Source: Geomonas propionica (lineage in GTDB: Bacteria; Desulfobacterota; Desulfuromonadia; Geobacterales; Geobacteraceae). Taken from it: a DNA stretch of 64,000 bases. The stretch spans positions 1 through 64,000 of the forward strand of contig NZ_JAEMHK010000007.1 of the NCBI RefSeq assembly GCF_016458235.1, given 5' to 3'. Below the pieces are notes generated by a model. The model did not search any database, was not told the DNA's origin, and saw only the letters and a list, made by a program, of their open reading frames with translations. Made by a program: the position numbers and the translations under genes. Of the stretch, positions 16,716 to 24,029 are shown in pieces (within the stretch, counting starts at the first letter, position 1; each line of letters starts with the position of its first letter).

Positions 16716-17333
16716 TTATGCATCTGATTGAGCGCTCTGTACGGCCTTTGGCTCCAACATAAGAACGGGTATGGCCTCTGCCTCTTCTTCGAAAAATATA
16801 TATTTAGGAGTTTCGAACGTCGTTGCGGATGTCTTGAAAAGGGAAACGGTTTCAGACCAATAATACCGGTCAGACGCTACATCCTTTTCTAGCTTGCCGA
16901 TAAAAATCTCACTGAGGCCGATTTGCACGTCTGCGGCAATTCCGAGAACCACATTGTCAAATGCGACTCTTCTTTTTTGCGGGAAAAGTGGCAACTGGGC
17001 TTCATCGGCCAAAGCTTTGACCTTCTTGGCTGACCTTGGCAACAGGCCTTCTCCGCCTACCCGGTGGTGGTGGATGGTGGCGTTCCCGATGGAAAAGCAG
17101 AATTCATTCCCCTTGGGAGGTGTTATTATTGGGTTGTTCTCGATTTCAGAAGTTGCCTTGATCCTGTTCCAACTGTTCTTCCAAAGGTGGGTCCCAAAAG
17201 TCCAATTATCGTTGAAAGGGTCATCAGCGTGGGCTCGCAGGCACACTTCGACCGCTTCTGTAATTAGCGGAACTATGTATTGCGAGACATGAGGGACGAG
17301 ATCTTTGAGGGACGCTATCCGGATCGATTGCAT
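16716..17333 (-). CDS. Unrecognised protein paired with the ImmA-type protease
   Basis: A 205-residue soluble protein that I do not recognise. Visible features are an N-terminal SIRIASLKDLVPHVSQYI, a WTFGTHLWKNSWNRI tryptophan-rich block, a His-rich strand NATIHHHRVGGEG near residue 90, and an acidic tail (FFEEEAEAIPVL). No signal peptide or membrane segment. AGGAGG at 17342-17347 is 8 bases ahead of ATG 17333, so the longer frame from 17360 is unlikely. It precedes the ImmA/XRE gene with 22 bases between them. By position it could be the toxin or substrate of the protease; this is inference only. Confidence 0.7.
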   Translation of the reverse strand: MQSIRIASLKDLVPHVSQYIVPLITEAVEVCLRAHADDPFNDNWTFGTHLWKNSWNRIKATSEIENNPIITPPKGNEFCFSIGNATIHHHRVGGEGLLPRSAKKVKALADEAQLPLFPQKRRVAFDNVVLGIAADVQIGLSEIFIGKLEKDVASDRYYWSETVSLFKTSATTFETPKYIFFEEEAEAIPVLMLEPKAVQSAQSDA

Positions 17334-17363
17334 TGGTGATATCCTCCTTTTGTGCAACACGCC

Positions 17364-17385
17364 GTGATTATATGAAGTAAATCAC
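17364..17385. promoter_or_regulatory. Candidate operator upstream of the ImmA pair
   Basis: GTGATTA and TAAATCAC form an imperfect palindrome with a 7-base centre, 31 bases upstream of the 205-residue protein's start. TGCAACA flanks it on both sides (about 17353 and 17391). The adjacent XRE domain is the natural candidate to bind here. Confidence 0.45.
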
Positions 17386-17523
17386 AAAATGCAACATAAA
17401 AATTAAGTGAGAGCGGTCACCCCTGGTGGTAAGTTAAGTACCCGTCAAGCAAGGCCCCCTGTCACTGTCGCTTAAATCCACGGAATTTTTGGCTCAACAG
17501 ATACCCCAAAAGTAGATATATGT

Positions 17524-17579
17524 TGGTACAAAAAATTTGTACCACATGATACGATTATGTGGTAAGGTGTTGGTACAAA
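17524..17579 (+). promoter_or_regulatory. Palindromic operators before the nucleotidyltransferase pair
   Basis: A perfect palindrome TGGTACAAA-AAA-TTTGTACCA (17524-17544) is followed by an overlapping second one, ACCACAT-N9-ATGTGGT (17541-17563), and a further half-site TGGTACAAA at 17571-17579, just before the ribosome site at 17583. Such dense sites directly at the start of a two-gene module are typical of tight autoregulation. Confidence 0.7.
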
Positions 17580-17593
17580 AACGGGAGGCGGTC

Positions 17594-17923
17594 GTGCGCG
17601 TCAAAGCCATAGACAATAGTGTTTTTAAGATGTTGGAGTCAGAGAGGGATCGGTGTATCAGAGTCATCGAGAAGATCTTTTCCGAACTCGAAAACCTGCC
17701 GCGGGGATGCCTAGGGCAGCGGAAGGTTAAGAGCGGTGGCAAGGTATATATCTATTCTTGTCTGAAATATAGGGAGGGCGCTCAGGTCAAATTTGAGCAC
17801 ATTTCCGCTCAGCGAGCAGAGGAGTTGCGACCAGTGCTTGAGCGGAAAAAGAAGCTGCAGAACGATCTGAAGGCCAGCCGGAAGAGGGCGGCTACAATTA
17901 ATCACATCCTCCAGAAAGGGTGA
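17594..17923 (+). CDS. Small basic coiled-coil protein, partner of a nucleotidyltransferase
   Basis: A 109-residue protein not assigned to a family with certainty. It starts with a helical region (NSVFKMLESERDRCIRVIEKIFSELENLP), has a central strand pair with the pattern GGKVYIYSCLKYREGAQVKFEHIS, and ends in a very basic helix (ERKKKLQNDLKASRKRA), suggesting RNA or DNA binding. No HEPN motif (RX4-6H) is present. The start is GTG 17594, with GGGAGG at 17583-17588; the ATG at 17537 lies inside the operator palindrome. Its stop overlaps the next start (GTGA), so the two proteins are made together. Confidence 0.65.
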   Translation: MRVKAIDNSVFKMLESERDRCIRVIEKIFSELENLPRGCLGQRKVKSGGKVYIYSCLKYREGAQVKFEHISAQRAEELRPVLERKKKLQNDLKASRKRAATINHILQKG

Positions 17924-18636
17924 ATGCTTTGGAAATAAAATTTGAGAAGAGTCCCTTCTTTGAGCAAGATGTAACCGAACTTCTCAGGGAGCTCTCGGGG
18001 ATCGGTTTTTTCACGCATGGACTTCTGATCGGGAGTTGGCCGATGGTTGTGTATGCCGACCATTTCACTCTAATGTACGGCCTGCGGACAGGCGACATCG
18101 ATTTTGCTGTGATCGGTGCCATGAGGGTGCCGCAGCCGCCCCCTGAAACCGTCCCGGAGGTCTTGGATCGGTTGGGGTATTCGCCGGTCCACGATTACGA
18201 TGCTGGCATTGAAACCTTTCTGCATGGGGAATTCGAGGTCGAATTTTTAACTCATCGTAAAGGCGGTGGCCGCGGAGAGGGATCGGTCCTGATTCAGCCT
18301 TGGAAGGTGGCGGCCCAACCGCTACCTTTTATTGATCTTCTCTTCATCAGGCCGGCGACTATCGTGATTGAAGATTTTAGTATTTCCATTCCTTCGCCCG
18401 AGGCTTTGATGCTGCATAAGCTTATCATCGCCCAGCGTCGAACTGGGAAGGACAAAGAACTGAAAAAGGAAAAGGACCTGCAACAGTGTTCGGTTCTTGT
18501 CGAGGTGGCGCGCCCCGAAGAGGTCCAACAACTCCTAGCGGAATATAAGATGTCGCGTGAGGTTCAGCGGCAAATGGAAATGTCCTGTGAAGAGGCGGGA
18601 ATAGCTGTGCCCGGCGGATTGCCTTGGCAGCGGTAG
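17920..18636 (+). CDS. Nucleotidyltransferase-fold protein
   Basis: A 238-residue protein with the signature of GSLxR/AbiEii-like nucleotidyltransferases: LLIGSWPMVVYADHF (helix start at about residue 36), then GLRTGDIDFAVIG with the DxD metal pair, and a third acidic strand EFEVEFLTH. A helical C-terminal region (SPEALMLHKLIIAQRRTGKDKELKKEKDL) resembles that of AbiE-type and minimal nucleotidyltransferases. It may modify a partner protein or RNA. GTG start overlaps the previous stop. Paired with a small basic protein behind palindromic operators inside a mobile island, it looks like a toxin-antitoxin or phage-defence module. Confidence 0.75.
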   Translation: MNALEIKFEKSPFFEQDVTELLRELSGIGFFTHGLLIGSWPMVVYADHFTLMYGLRTGDIDFAVIGAMRVPQPPPETVPEVLDRLGYSPVHDYDAGIETFLHGEFEVEFLTHRKGGGRGEGSVLIQPWKVAAQPLPFIDLLFIRPATIVIEDFSISIPSPEALMLHKLIIAQRRTGKDKELKKEKDLQQCSVLVEVARPEEVQQLLAEYKMSREVQRQMEMSCEEAGIAVPGGLPWQR

Positions 18637-18646
18637 GCGAATCGAC

Positions 18647-18799
18647 ATGAGAGCGTCGATCAACTTCCTGAAGCTGGTTTATCCACCGATATTGAACCAG
18701 TGCGCGGAGTGGCTATGGGATGAGCCGGTGGTAAGGGGGGCAACGGCTCTTAAGGGTTTTCGTGGGCACTGGGGCAACTATCTATGGCAATTATCATAA
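18647..18799 (+). CDS. Possible 50-residue ORF between island genes
   Basis: ATG 18647 opens 50 codons ending at TAA 18799, overlapping the start of the phosphatase gene by 16 bases, so it could couple translation of the two. The peptide is hydrophobic/aromatic (ends FRGHWGNYLWQLS). No good ribosome site precedes it and I recognise no homologue; it may equally be a decayed gene end. Confidence 0.3.
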   Translation: MRASINFLKLVYPPILNQCAEWLWDEPVVRGATALKGFRGHWGNYLWQLS

Positions 18800-19500
18800 G
18801 TGATATCCACGGCTGCCTCCTTAAGGTGCAGAAATTTCTAGCCCATGAGCCCCAAGAGCAGCACATATGTCTTGGAGACATAGTCGACAGTAGGGGGCGG
18901 AACAAGCTTACGTTTGAAGAGGAATTGGCCTGCCTAGATCTGCTCTTGAGTTCACCCACTATTCTCCTGTGGGGCAACCATGACTTGGCCTACCTGCCAG
19001 AACGGCCATGGCGATGTTACGGTAACTTCAGTGAGATGGCCTTTCGTGACCGATATCAAACTGCGAGAAACAAATTTACTGCGGCTTATGCGGCCGATGG
19101 TTGGCTCTGTACCCACGCTGGTGTAAGTCCTAACTTGGCAAAACTAATTCCCGCAAGTGTTATTGCTGGGGGAGTAGAAGCTATAGCCGAATGGCTGTGC
19201 GTGGAGTTCGAGCGCGAGTTAATAGTGCCAAATCCTGACACCCTGCGAGGAGGGCCGCGATATGGGAAAGGCCCGCTCTTCCAAATTCCTGCCTGTCGCG
19301 GAGGCTACCATGAATATGGCGGGATTTTTTGGCACGATGCTGGAGGAGAACGAAGACTACCTTTTCCTCTCATCCCTCAAATTTTTGGTCATAGTCCCGA
19401 TTTTGAACCGGTTCGTGGAGACACTTGGATTAACTTGGACACACATGGTGGTGAAACTTGGATTTACAATACTAAAACAGATGCGATTGTTGGACTTTAA
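18784..19500 (+). CDS. PPP-family metallophosphatase
   Basis: A 238-residue phosphoesterase of the serine/threonine (PPP) type. The metal-site motifs are present in order: SDIHGC (Asp7, His9), GDIVDSRG (Asp32), GNHD at about 64-67, THAGVS near 111, and GHSPDF near 204. PPP enzymes remove phosphate from proteins or break Ap4A; the target is unknown. The last gene of the island, about 190 bases from the right attachment copy. No strong ribosome site precedes ATG 18784, so it may depend on coupling with the upstream short frame. Confidence 0.85.
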   Translation: MAIIISDIHGCLLKVQKFLAHEPQEQHICLGDIVDSRGRNKLTFEEELACLDLLLSSPTILLWGNHDLAYLPERPWRCYGNFSEMAFRDRYQTARNKFTAAYAADGWLCTHAGVSPNLAKLIPASVIAGGVEAIAEWLCVEFERELIVPNPDTLRGGPRYGKGPLFQIPACRGGYHEYGGIFWHDAGGERRLPFPLIPQIFGHSPDFEPVRGDTWINLDTHGGETWIYNTKTDAIVGL

Positions 19501-19693
19501 ATGGTTTCCTGGGCGTTAATGGATTCCTGCCTCCATTTCGCCAGAACGAACACGTAGGGTAATGGGACACTGGTGGGACAATTGGGGCAATAAATGGCAG
19601 GAAATAACTAGTAACAACGGGTGTGTGGTGAGTGGTAACCTGTTTGAAATTCAAGGCTATGATTGGTTATTGATTGACACTATTAACTTCTTG

Positions 19694-19751
19694 CCAGACT
19701 TAGGATCTGGCACCGCAAGGTATAGGGGTTCAAGTCCCCTCTCTCGCACCA
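19694..19751 (+). repeat. Right attachment repeat (partial tRNA-Leu)
   Basis: A second copy of the tRNA-Leu 3' half, from the anticodon arm to CCA. The variable arm differs (stem ACC / GGT with loop GCAA instead of TCC / GGA with TCAC) yet still folds, so it derives from a once-functional, slightly different tRNA-Leu. The acceptor 5' strand and D arm are absent, so it is not a working tRNA. Confidence 0.85.
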
Positions 19752-19762
19752 GTAGTGTTTTT

Positions 19763-19796
19763 AAAGGGTTATCCCGTGACGGGGTAGCCCTTTTCT
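19763..19796 (+). terminator. Terminator hairpin (right boundary copy)
   Basis: AAAGGGTTATCC / GGGGTAGCCCTTTT with a T tract; nearly the same as 13590-13620. Probably the original terminator of the tRNA cluster, displaced by the insertion. Confidence 0.75.
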
Positions 19797-19928
19797 TGTA
19801 TCGACTTTGCAAGCCATGGAAGACGCGCGTATTGAAAGTCCACGTGCTGGCGTTACACGAATTGTTGCAGACGTCGGAGCAGATCGCACAATCATCTTGT
19901 CAGAAGCAGCACCACCAGATACTAGACC

Positions 19929-20297
19929 TCAATCGAAATGAAATTTTGCTGCGTACTCAAATCTTCTTTGAGATTCATCGATGGGTGCCTTGAAGCCCAT
20001 TTCGCAATGATACTCCAAGGCAGCTAGTAAATTTTTAAAAGCATATTGGAAATCTTCGGATAGTTCGTTCATTGATACACTGCTGTCTTGCAAATTCACG
20101 TAAATTGTCAGTGCATACATGGTATTACATACATTAATAGGTAGATTTAATCCTTTGGTGCAGTCATTGAACATGTGCCAAGCCCAGCTAGGAAGAGAAG
20201 CCGTAATAGTTCTAGCTACGCGTTTATCAAAACCTAATTTGACGAGTGTTGTTCTTACTCCAGCCTCATTCCAGTAGTTGCGTAATACACTGAGCAT
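19929..20297 (-). CDS. Hypothetical protein
   Basis: A 122-residue soluble, mostly helical protein of no family I know (MLSVLRNYWNEAGVRTTLVKLGFDKRVARTI...). It ends in an aromatic, charged tail (RRFEYAAKFHFD). AGAGGAG lies just upstream of ATG 20297, supporting a real gene. Base composition is lower in GC, like the adjacent island, though it lies just outside the right repeat. The stretch before it, 19797-19928, shows nothing. Confidence 0.55.
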   Translation of the reverse strand: MLSVLRNYWNEAGVRTTLVKLGFDKRVARTITASLPSWAWHMFNDCTKGLNLPINVCNTMYALTIYVNLQDSSVSMNELSEDFQYAFKNLLAALEYHCEMGFKAPIDESQRRFEYAAKFHFD

Positions 20298-20388
20298 AAT
20301 TCTCCTCTGATCAATAGTTTATGAAATGAATAACACGGCATAGGTGCATTACCTAACGATTTGTGGCGCGTACAGGTGTTAGGTGCGC

Positions 20389-20416
20389 GGCCGCCCGATC
20401 ACGGGCGGCCCTTTTG
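20389..20416 (+). terminator. Terminator-like hairpin upstream of the Ada-AlkA gene
   Basis: GGCCGCCC / GGGCGGCC with a 6-base loop and a CTTTT run. No plus-strand gene ends just before it; a preceding CCTAAC...GTTAGG pair at about 20351-20383 could form an alternative stem, as in a small RNA or an attenuator. Unproven. Confidence 0.55.
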
Positions 20417-20514
20417 CGTTGTCTGTTCTTGTCATCGCCCTATCTGTAAGCAGGTCCGAAAATAGCCGGTTTTTTGCGAGCGGATGTTGTATCTTGCTAC
20501 AAAGAGGTGGGCGT

Positions 20515-21978
20515 ATGGCGCAGCATGAAGAACGGATATGGTACGCGGCACTGAAGGCAAAGGACGCCAGGTTCGACGGACACTTTTTCGTCGGGGTCTC
20601 CTCCACGGGGATCTATTGCCGGCCGATATGCCGGGCGAAATTGCCCAAGCCGGAGAACTGCACCTTTTACACGACGGCTGCTGCTGCGGAGCAGGCGGGT
20701 TTCCGCCCCTGCCTTTTGTGCCGGCCGGAACGCGCCCCGGGGACCGCGCCGGTCGATGCCACCCTCGCCCTGGTCCATCGCGCCAAGGTACTGTTGGAAG
20801 AAAACTGCGGCAGCGGGGTGAGCATCGAGGCGATCGCCGACCAGCTCGGCTGCACTGACCGCCACATGCGCCGCGTATTTTCGGCCGCCTACAACGTCAC
20901 TCCTGTTCAATACCTGCAAACCTGCCGGTTGCTGCTCGCCAAGAACCTCCTTACCGACACCGATCTTTCGGTAATCGACGTGGCGATGGCGGCCGGTTTC
21001 GGCAGCTTGCGGCGCTTCAACGACCTCTTCAAGACGAGGTACCGCATGGCGCCCACGGCCTTGCGCCGGCAATCGCCCACCACCAAAAGCAGGGACAACG
21101 CCATCGTGCTCGCCTTGGGGTATCGTCCTCCCTATCAGTGGCGGCAGATGCTGGACTTTCTCGCCCAGCGCGCCATTCCAGGAGTGGAGACGGTCATCGA
21201 CGGCGCATACCTGCGCACGGTGCATCTCGTCAGTGCGGAGAAGCGGCATGTGTTTGGCTGGGTGCGGGTGGGGCATCGGCCGGAAAGCAACGTGCTGACG
21301 GTGACGGTGGACGGCGCGCTGCTGCCGGTACTGACCCAATTGCTGGCCCGGATCCGGCACCTCTTCGATCTGTTCTGCGATCCGGATGCGGTATATGAAG
21401 TCCTTGCCGCGATGAACACTGTCGGCCTCAACCTTTGCACGCCGGGAACCCGCTTGCCCGGTTGTTTCGATCCCTTCGAGATGGCGGTGCGGGCGGTGTT
21501 GGGACAGCAAATCACCGTGAAGGCGGCCCGGACCCTGGCTGCCAGGCTGGTCCTAGCCCAGGGCACTCCCGTGGCGACCGGTATCGAGGGGCTCACCCAC
21601 GCTTTCCCGTCACCGCAACAGATCATCGCCTTGGCCGGCCCCATCGACGGGCATCTCGGCCCGCTCGGCATCACCGGGGCACGCGCGCGCACCATCCTGG
21701 AATTGGCACAGGCCATGGTGCGGGAAGAGATCAATTTCAACTTCGGCGCCGAACCGCAAACGGAACTGAAAAAGCTGATGGCGATTCCCGGCATCGGCCC
21801 CTGGACCGCGCAGTACATCGCCATGCGAGCCATGGGATGGCCCGATGCCTTTCCCGACACCGACTTCGGGGTCAAAAAGGCATTGGCGCCGCGCACCGCA
21901 AAGGAAATATCGGCCTTGGCGGAAACGTGGCGCCCCTGGCGCAGCTATGCAACGGTCAATTTATGGAACTCGCTGTAA
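20515..21978 (+). CDS. alkA: Ada-AlkA fusion: methyl-phosphotriester sensor and 3-methyladenine DNA glycosylase
   Basis: A 487-residue fusion. Residues 1-75 are the Ada zinc domain with the four cysteines Cys35, Cys39, Cys66 and Cys69 (TGIYCRPIC; FRPCLLC), of which the first accepts methyl from phosphotriesters. Residues about 80-180 are an AraC-type helix-turn-helix pair, and 200-487 form AlkA with the helix-hairpin-helix IPGIGPWTAQYIAMRAMGW and catalytic Asp near 448-450 (FPDTDF). It both senses alkylation and excises alkylated bases. ATG 20515 opens exactly on the Ada domain. The Ogt gene follows after 29 bases, completing the adaptive response split over two genes. Confidence 0.93.
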   Translation: MAQHEERIWYAALKAKDARFDGHFFVGVSSTGIYCRPICRAKLPKPENCTFYTTAAAAEQAGFRPCLLCRPERAPGTAPVDATLALVHRAKVLLEENCGSGVSIEAIADQLGCTDRHMRRVFSAAYNVTPVQYLQTCRLLLAKNLLTDTDLSVIDVAMAAGFGSLRRFNDLFKTRYRMAPTALRRQSPTTKSRDNAIVLALGYRPPYQWRQMLDFLAQRAIPGVETVIDGAYLRTVHLVSAEKRHVFGWVRVGHRPESNVLTVTVDGALLPVLTQLLARIRHLFDLFCDPDAVYEVLAAMNTVGLNLCTPGTRLPGCFDPFEMAVRAVLGQQITVKAARTLAARLVLAQGTPVATGIEGLTHAFPSPQQIIALAGPIDGHLGPLGITGARARTILELAQAMVREEINFNFGAEPQTELKKLMAIPGIGPWTAQYIAMRAMGWPDAFPDTDFGVKKALAPRTAKEISALAETWRPWRSYATVNLWNSL

Positions 21979-22007
21979 GCGCACCAGACGGTGCAGGAGG
22001 CGGATAG

Positions 22008-22544
22008 ATGTTTGTCACACGTTACGACTCACCCTTGGGTGGGATCATGCTCGCCAGCGACGGCGACAGCCTGGTCGGATTATGGCTGGAGGGGCAGAAA
22101 TACTTCGCGGCGACCCTGCCGCAAGAGACGGAGGAAAAAGCGGACTTGCCGGTGTTCGTGGCGACGCGACGCTGGCTGGACGCTTATTTTGAAGGTGAGC
22201 GGCCCGACATTGCCGACCTGCCCCTGGCCCCGAAAGGGGGAGCGTTCCGCAGGGCGGTCTGGGACATCCTGTGCCAGATCCCGTACGGTGAAGTCATCAG
22301 CTACGGCGACATCGCCAAAAGGATCGCCGCGCGGACCGGCAAGGCAAGCATGTCGGCGCAGGCTGTCGGCGGGGCGGTGGGGCACAACCCCATCTCGATC
22401 GTGATACCGTGTCACCGGGTGGTGGGGGCAGATGGCAGCCTGACCGGTTATGCCGGAGGCATCGGCAAAAAGATCACATTGCTGCAGCTCGAGGGCGTCG
22501 ACCTGTCGCGGTTGCGCACGCCCGCACGCGGGACGGCTCTTTGA
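22008..22544 (+). CDS. ogt: Methylated-DNA-[protein]-cysteine S-methyltransferase
   Basis: A 178-residue O6-alkylguanine-DNA alkyltransferase that directly reverses O6-methylguanine by suicide transfer to cysteine. The active site IVIPCHRVVGADGSLTGYAGG places the acceptor Cys near residue 134; the helix-turn-helix with the arginine finger reads MSAQAVGGAVGHNP. GGAGGCGG precedes ATG 22008. It supplies the activity missing from the neighbouring Ada-AlkA protein, so the two are presumably one alkylation-damage operon. Confidence 0.95.
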   Translation: MFVTRYDSPLGGIMLASDGDSLVGLWLEGQKYFAATLPQETEEKADLPVFVATRRWLDAYFEGERPDIADLPLAPKGGAFRRAVWDILCQIPYGEVISYGDIAKRIAARTGKASMSAQAVGGAVGHNPISIVIPCHRVVGADGSLTGYAGGIGKKITLLQLEGVDLSRLRTPARGTAL

Positions 22545-22574
22545 GCGGCAGATCCGTCCAGAACGGGCGGTCCC

Positions 22575-23444
22575 TCAGTACTCCTGTGCCATGGACAGGG
22601 CGCGTTCCACCTTCACGGAGAGGGTCGCTTCGCGCAGGGGCTTGGGGATGAAGTCGAAGAAACCGCGGCGCAGGGCGGTGGCTTCCTCGTCCACGGTGGC
22701 GGTGGAGGTGACCAGTATCACGGGGACGTTGGCGGTGTCGGGAAAGGTGCGCAGGCTCTCCAGCACGGCGTAGCCGTTCAGCTTGGGCATCTCCTTGTCC
22801 GTGATCACCAGATCGAAGCGGTTGGACATGATCTCCTTGAAGGCCTCCATGCCGTCGGCCGCGCAGACCACGTGGTACCCCTTGCGCTTGAGCGATGAGG
22901 TGATGAACTGGCTCACCGCCTGGTCGTCGTCCACGACCAGGACGCTCTTCTTGTCGGAGGCGGCGGCCGGGGCGGACTTGAGGTAGTGCATCTTGATGGC
23001 CAGCATGATTTCGCGGTGGGTGGCCACGTAGGGCACGACCCCCACGTTATGTTCTTCGGCTATGGTACGCAGCACCTCGGCAAGGGTCGGGTCGCTGATG
23101 GCAACGCCGAGCTTCCCTTCTTGCAACTTCAGCGGGAAGATCAGGTTCGCCATGGCCACCTTGGCGGGGATCATCCGGAGCAGCTCCTCGCTATAGCGGT
23201 AGCGGTGAAAGTCCGCCAGGAACTTCATGTTGTGCTGTTGCGCCAGCGCCTGGGCCAACTCCTCCGGCGTCACCAGCTCCAACTCCTCGAGCACGGTGCC
23301 AAAGCGCTTTCCCTTCTTGCGCGCGTAGCTGACCAGTCTCTCCACGGTCACTGCGGAAAGAATGCCCCGCTCGACGAAGATCTCCCCCAGCTTCTTCCTG
23401 GTGGCGCGCTCCTTTCGCTGGGCTCCTTGCTGTGCCAGTTCCAT
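22575..23444 (-). CDS. MshEN-domain response regulator, riboswitch-controlled
   Basis: A 289-residue protein with an N-terminal MshEN (GspE N-terminal) domain at about 15-160 and a receiver domain at about 167-285. The MshEN text KKLGEIFVERGIL...RFGTVLEELELVTPEELAQAL follows the repeated 24-residue motif that binds c-di-GMP in this family. The receiver keeps the VDDD acidic pocket and the phospho-acceptor Asp in LVITDKEMPK. There is no output domain, so it probably acts by protein contact. ATG 23444 follows GGGGGA. The leader carries a cGAMP-type riboswitch, so nucleotide second messengers may act on both its RNA and its protein. Confidence 0.85.
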   Translation of the reverse strand: MELAQQGAQRKERATRKKLGEIFVERGILSAVTVERLVSYARKKGKRFGTVLEELELVTPEELAQALAQQHNMKFLADFHRYRYSEELLRMIPAKVAMANLIFPLKLQEGKLGVAISDPTLAEVLRTIAEEHNVGVVPYVATHREIMLAIKMHYLKSAPAAASDKKSVLVVDDDQAVSQFITSSLKRKGYHVVCAADGMEAFKEIMSNRFDLVITDKEMPKLNGYAVLESLRTFPDTANVPVILVTSTATVDEEATALRRGFFDFIPKPLREATLSVKVERALSMAQEY

Positions 23445-23483
23445 TAATCCCCCTCATACAACACCGACTCCCGCGTCAGGACG

Positions 23484-23598
23484 CAAAAAAGCCGGGGCTT
23501 AATATCACGTGATATTTCGGCATCCCGGCTGTCTCATGGAGACCCTTTAGGCTTTCCGCCCCATCCTCGCGGATGGTTTAGTATTGTCGTGTATCGCT
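23484..23598 (-). promoter_or_regulatory. GEMM-I (3',3'-cGAMP-type) riboswitch with terminator
   Basis: Read on the minus strand, 23595 to 23515 matches the Geobacter GEMM-I aptamers known to bind 3',3'-cGAMP almost base for base: TACACGACAATAC, stem CCATCC-GCGA-GGATGG (GNRA loop), GGCGGAAAGCC receptor, a second stem GGTCTC/GAGAC, and AGCCGGG closing. Directly after it, CCGGCTTTTTT (23484-23494 region) can pair with AGCCGGG to make a terminator, so ligand binding should favour read-through. The controlled gene starts 40 bases downstream. Confidence 0.9.
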
Positions 23599-24029
23599 GA
23601 AAATTTCCATCTGCTTACACTCACAAGTCCTCCCTTGTCAAGCGTAATCAACTGAAGGTATTAGCAAAGAAGGAGCCGATACGGCATTGGACACTGGTTC
23701 TTGTGGTCAATAGTGGGAGAAGTTCCGGTTTCCCTGACTTTTGTGTGAAATAGCCGCTCCGATGAGTGAACAGTCGCTGCAAGAGTGGAGGAAAGACTTG
23801 TCTGGTGCCGCGTCGGAGGAGTGGGGATGGTCAAGGTGCGCGCGTAACTGCCCGATGTGCAGAATCTTTCACTGCGAGGTGAAAACGTTTGCACCGTCTT
23901 CGGGGAGAGCCGGCCGGCTACGACGCTGTAACCGTCGGTAATCACAACCGGCAACGCAAGTCAGCTTGCATGGCATGGCTTGTGTAAAAGAGACGCAGCA
24001 GCAACAATCCATTCAAAGGAGTACGACCC
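23599..24029. other. Intergenic region, little seen
   Basis: Contains the promoter region of the riboswitch RNA on the minus strand and the leader of the secreted protein gene on the plus strand. A 97-codon minus-strand frame at 23661-23954 lacks a ribosome site and family features and is not called. Confidence 0.5.

Larger units (their letters stand above)
13521..19751. mobile_element. Genomic island in tRNA-Leu (about 6.2 kb)
   Basis: DNA between two copies of the tRNA-Leu 3' half. Its genes are lower in GC than the flanks and are of accessory type: AlpA-like regulator, serine recombinase, XRE-ImmA protease with a partner of unknown family, a nucleotidyltransferase pair and a PPP phosphatase. 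No tyrosine integrase, normally the enzyme for tRNA insertion, is present, so the element is probably a remnant or is mobilised in trans. The repeats flanking it are the main evidence for its boundaries. Confidence 0.8.

Noticed and set aside
19563-19640. Peptide similarity (GHWWDNWGNKWQ vs GHWGNYLWQL) between two island spots
   Set aside because: Short aromatic-rich matches in unsupported frames; likely chance or a minor DNA repeat.
13521-19751. Prophage interpretation of the island
   Set aside because: No capsid, tail, terminase, lysis or replication genes are present.
20460-20514. Possible Ada box before the Ada-AlkA gene
   Set aside because: Only a short GCAA-like match on the opposite strand; not enough to support an operator.
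23661-23954. 97-codon minus-strand frame upstream of the riboswitch
   Set aside because: It lacks a ribosome site and family features; this is more likely promoter DNA.
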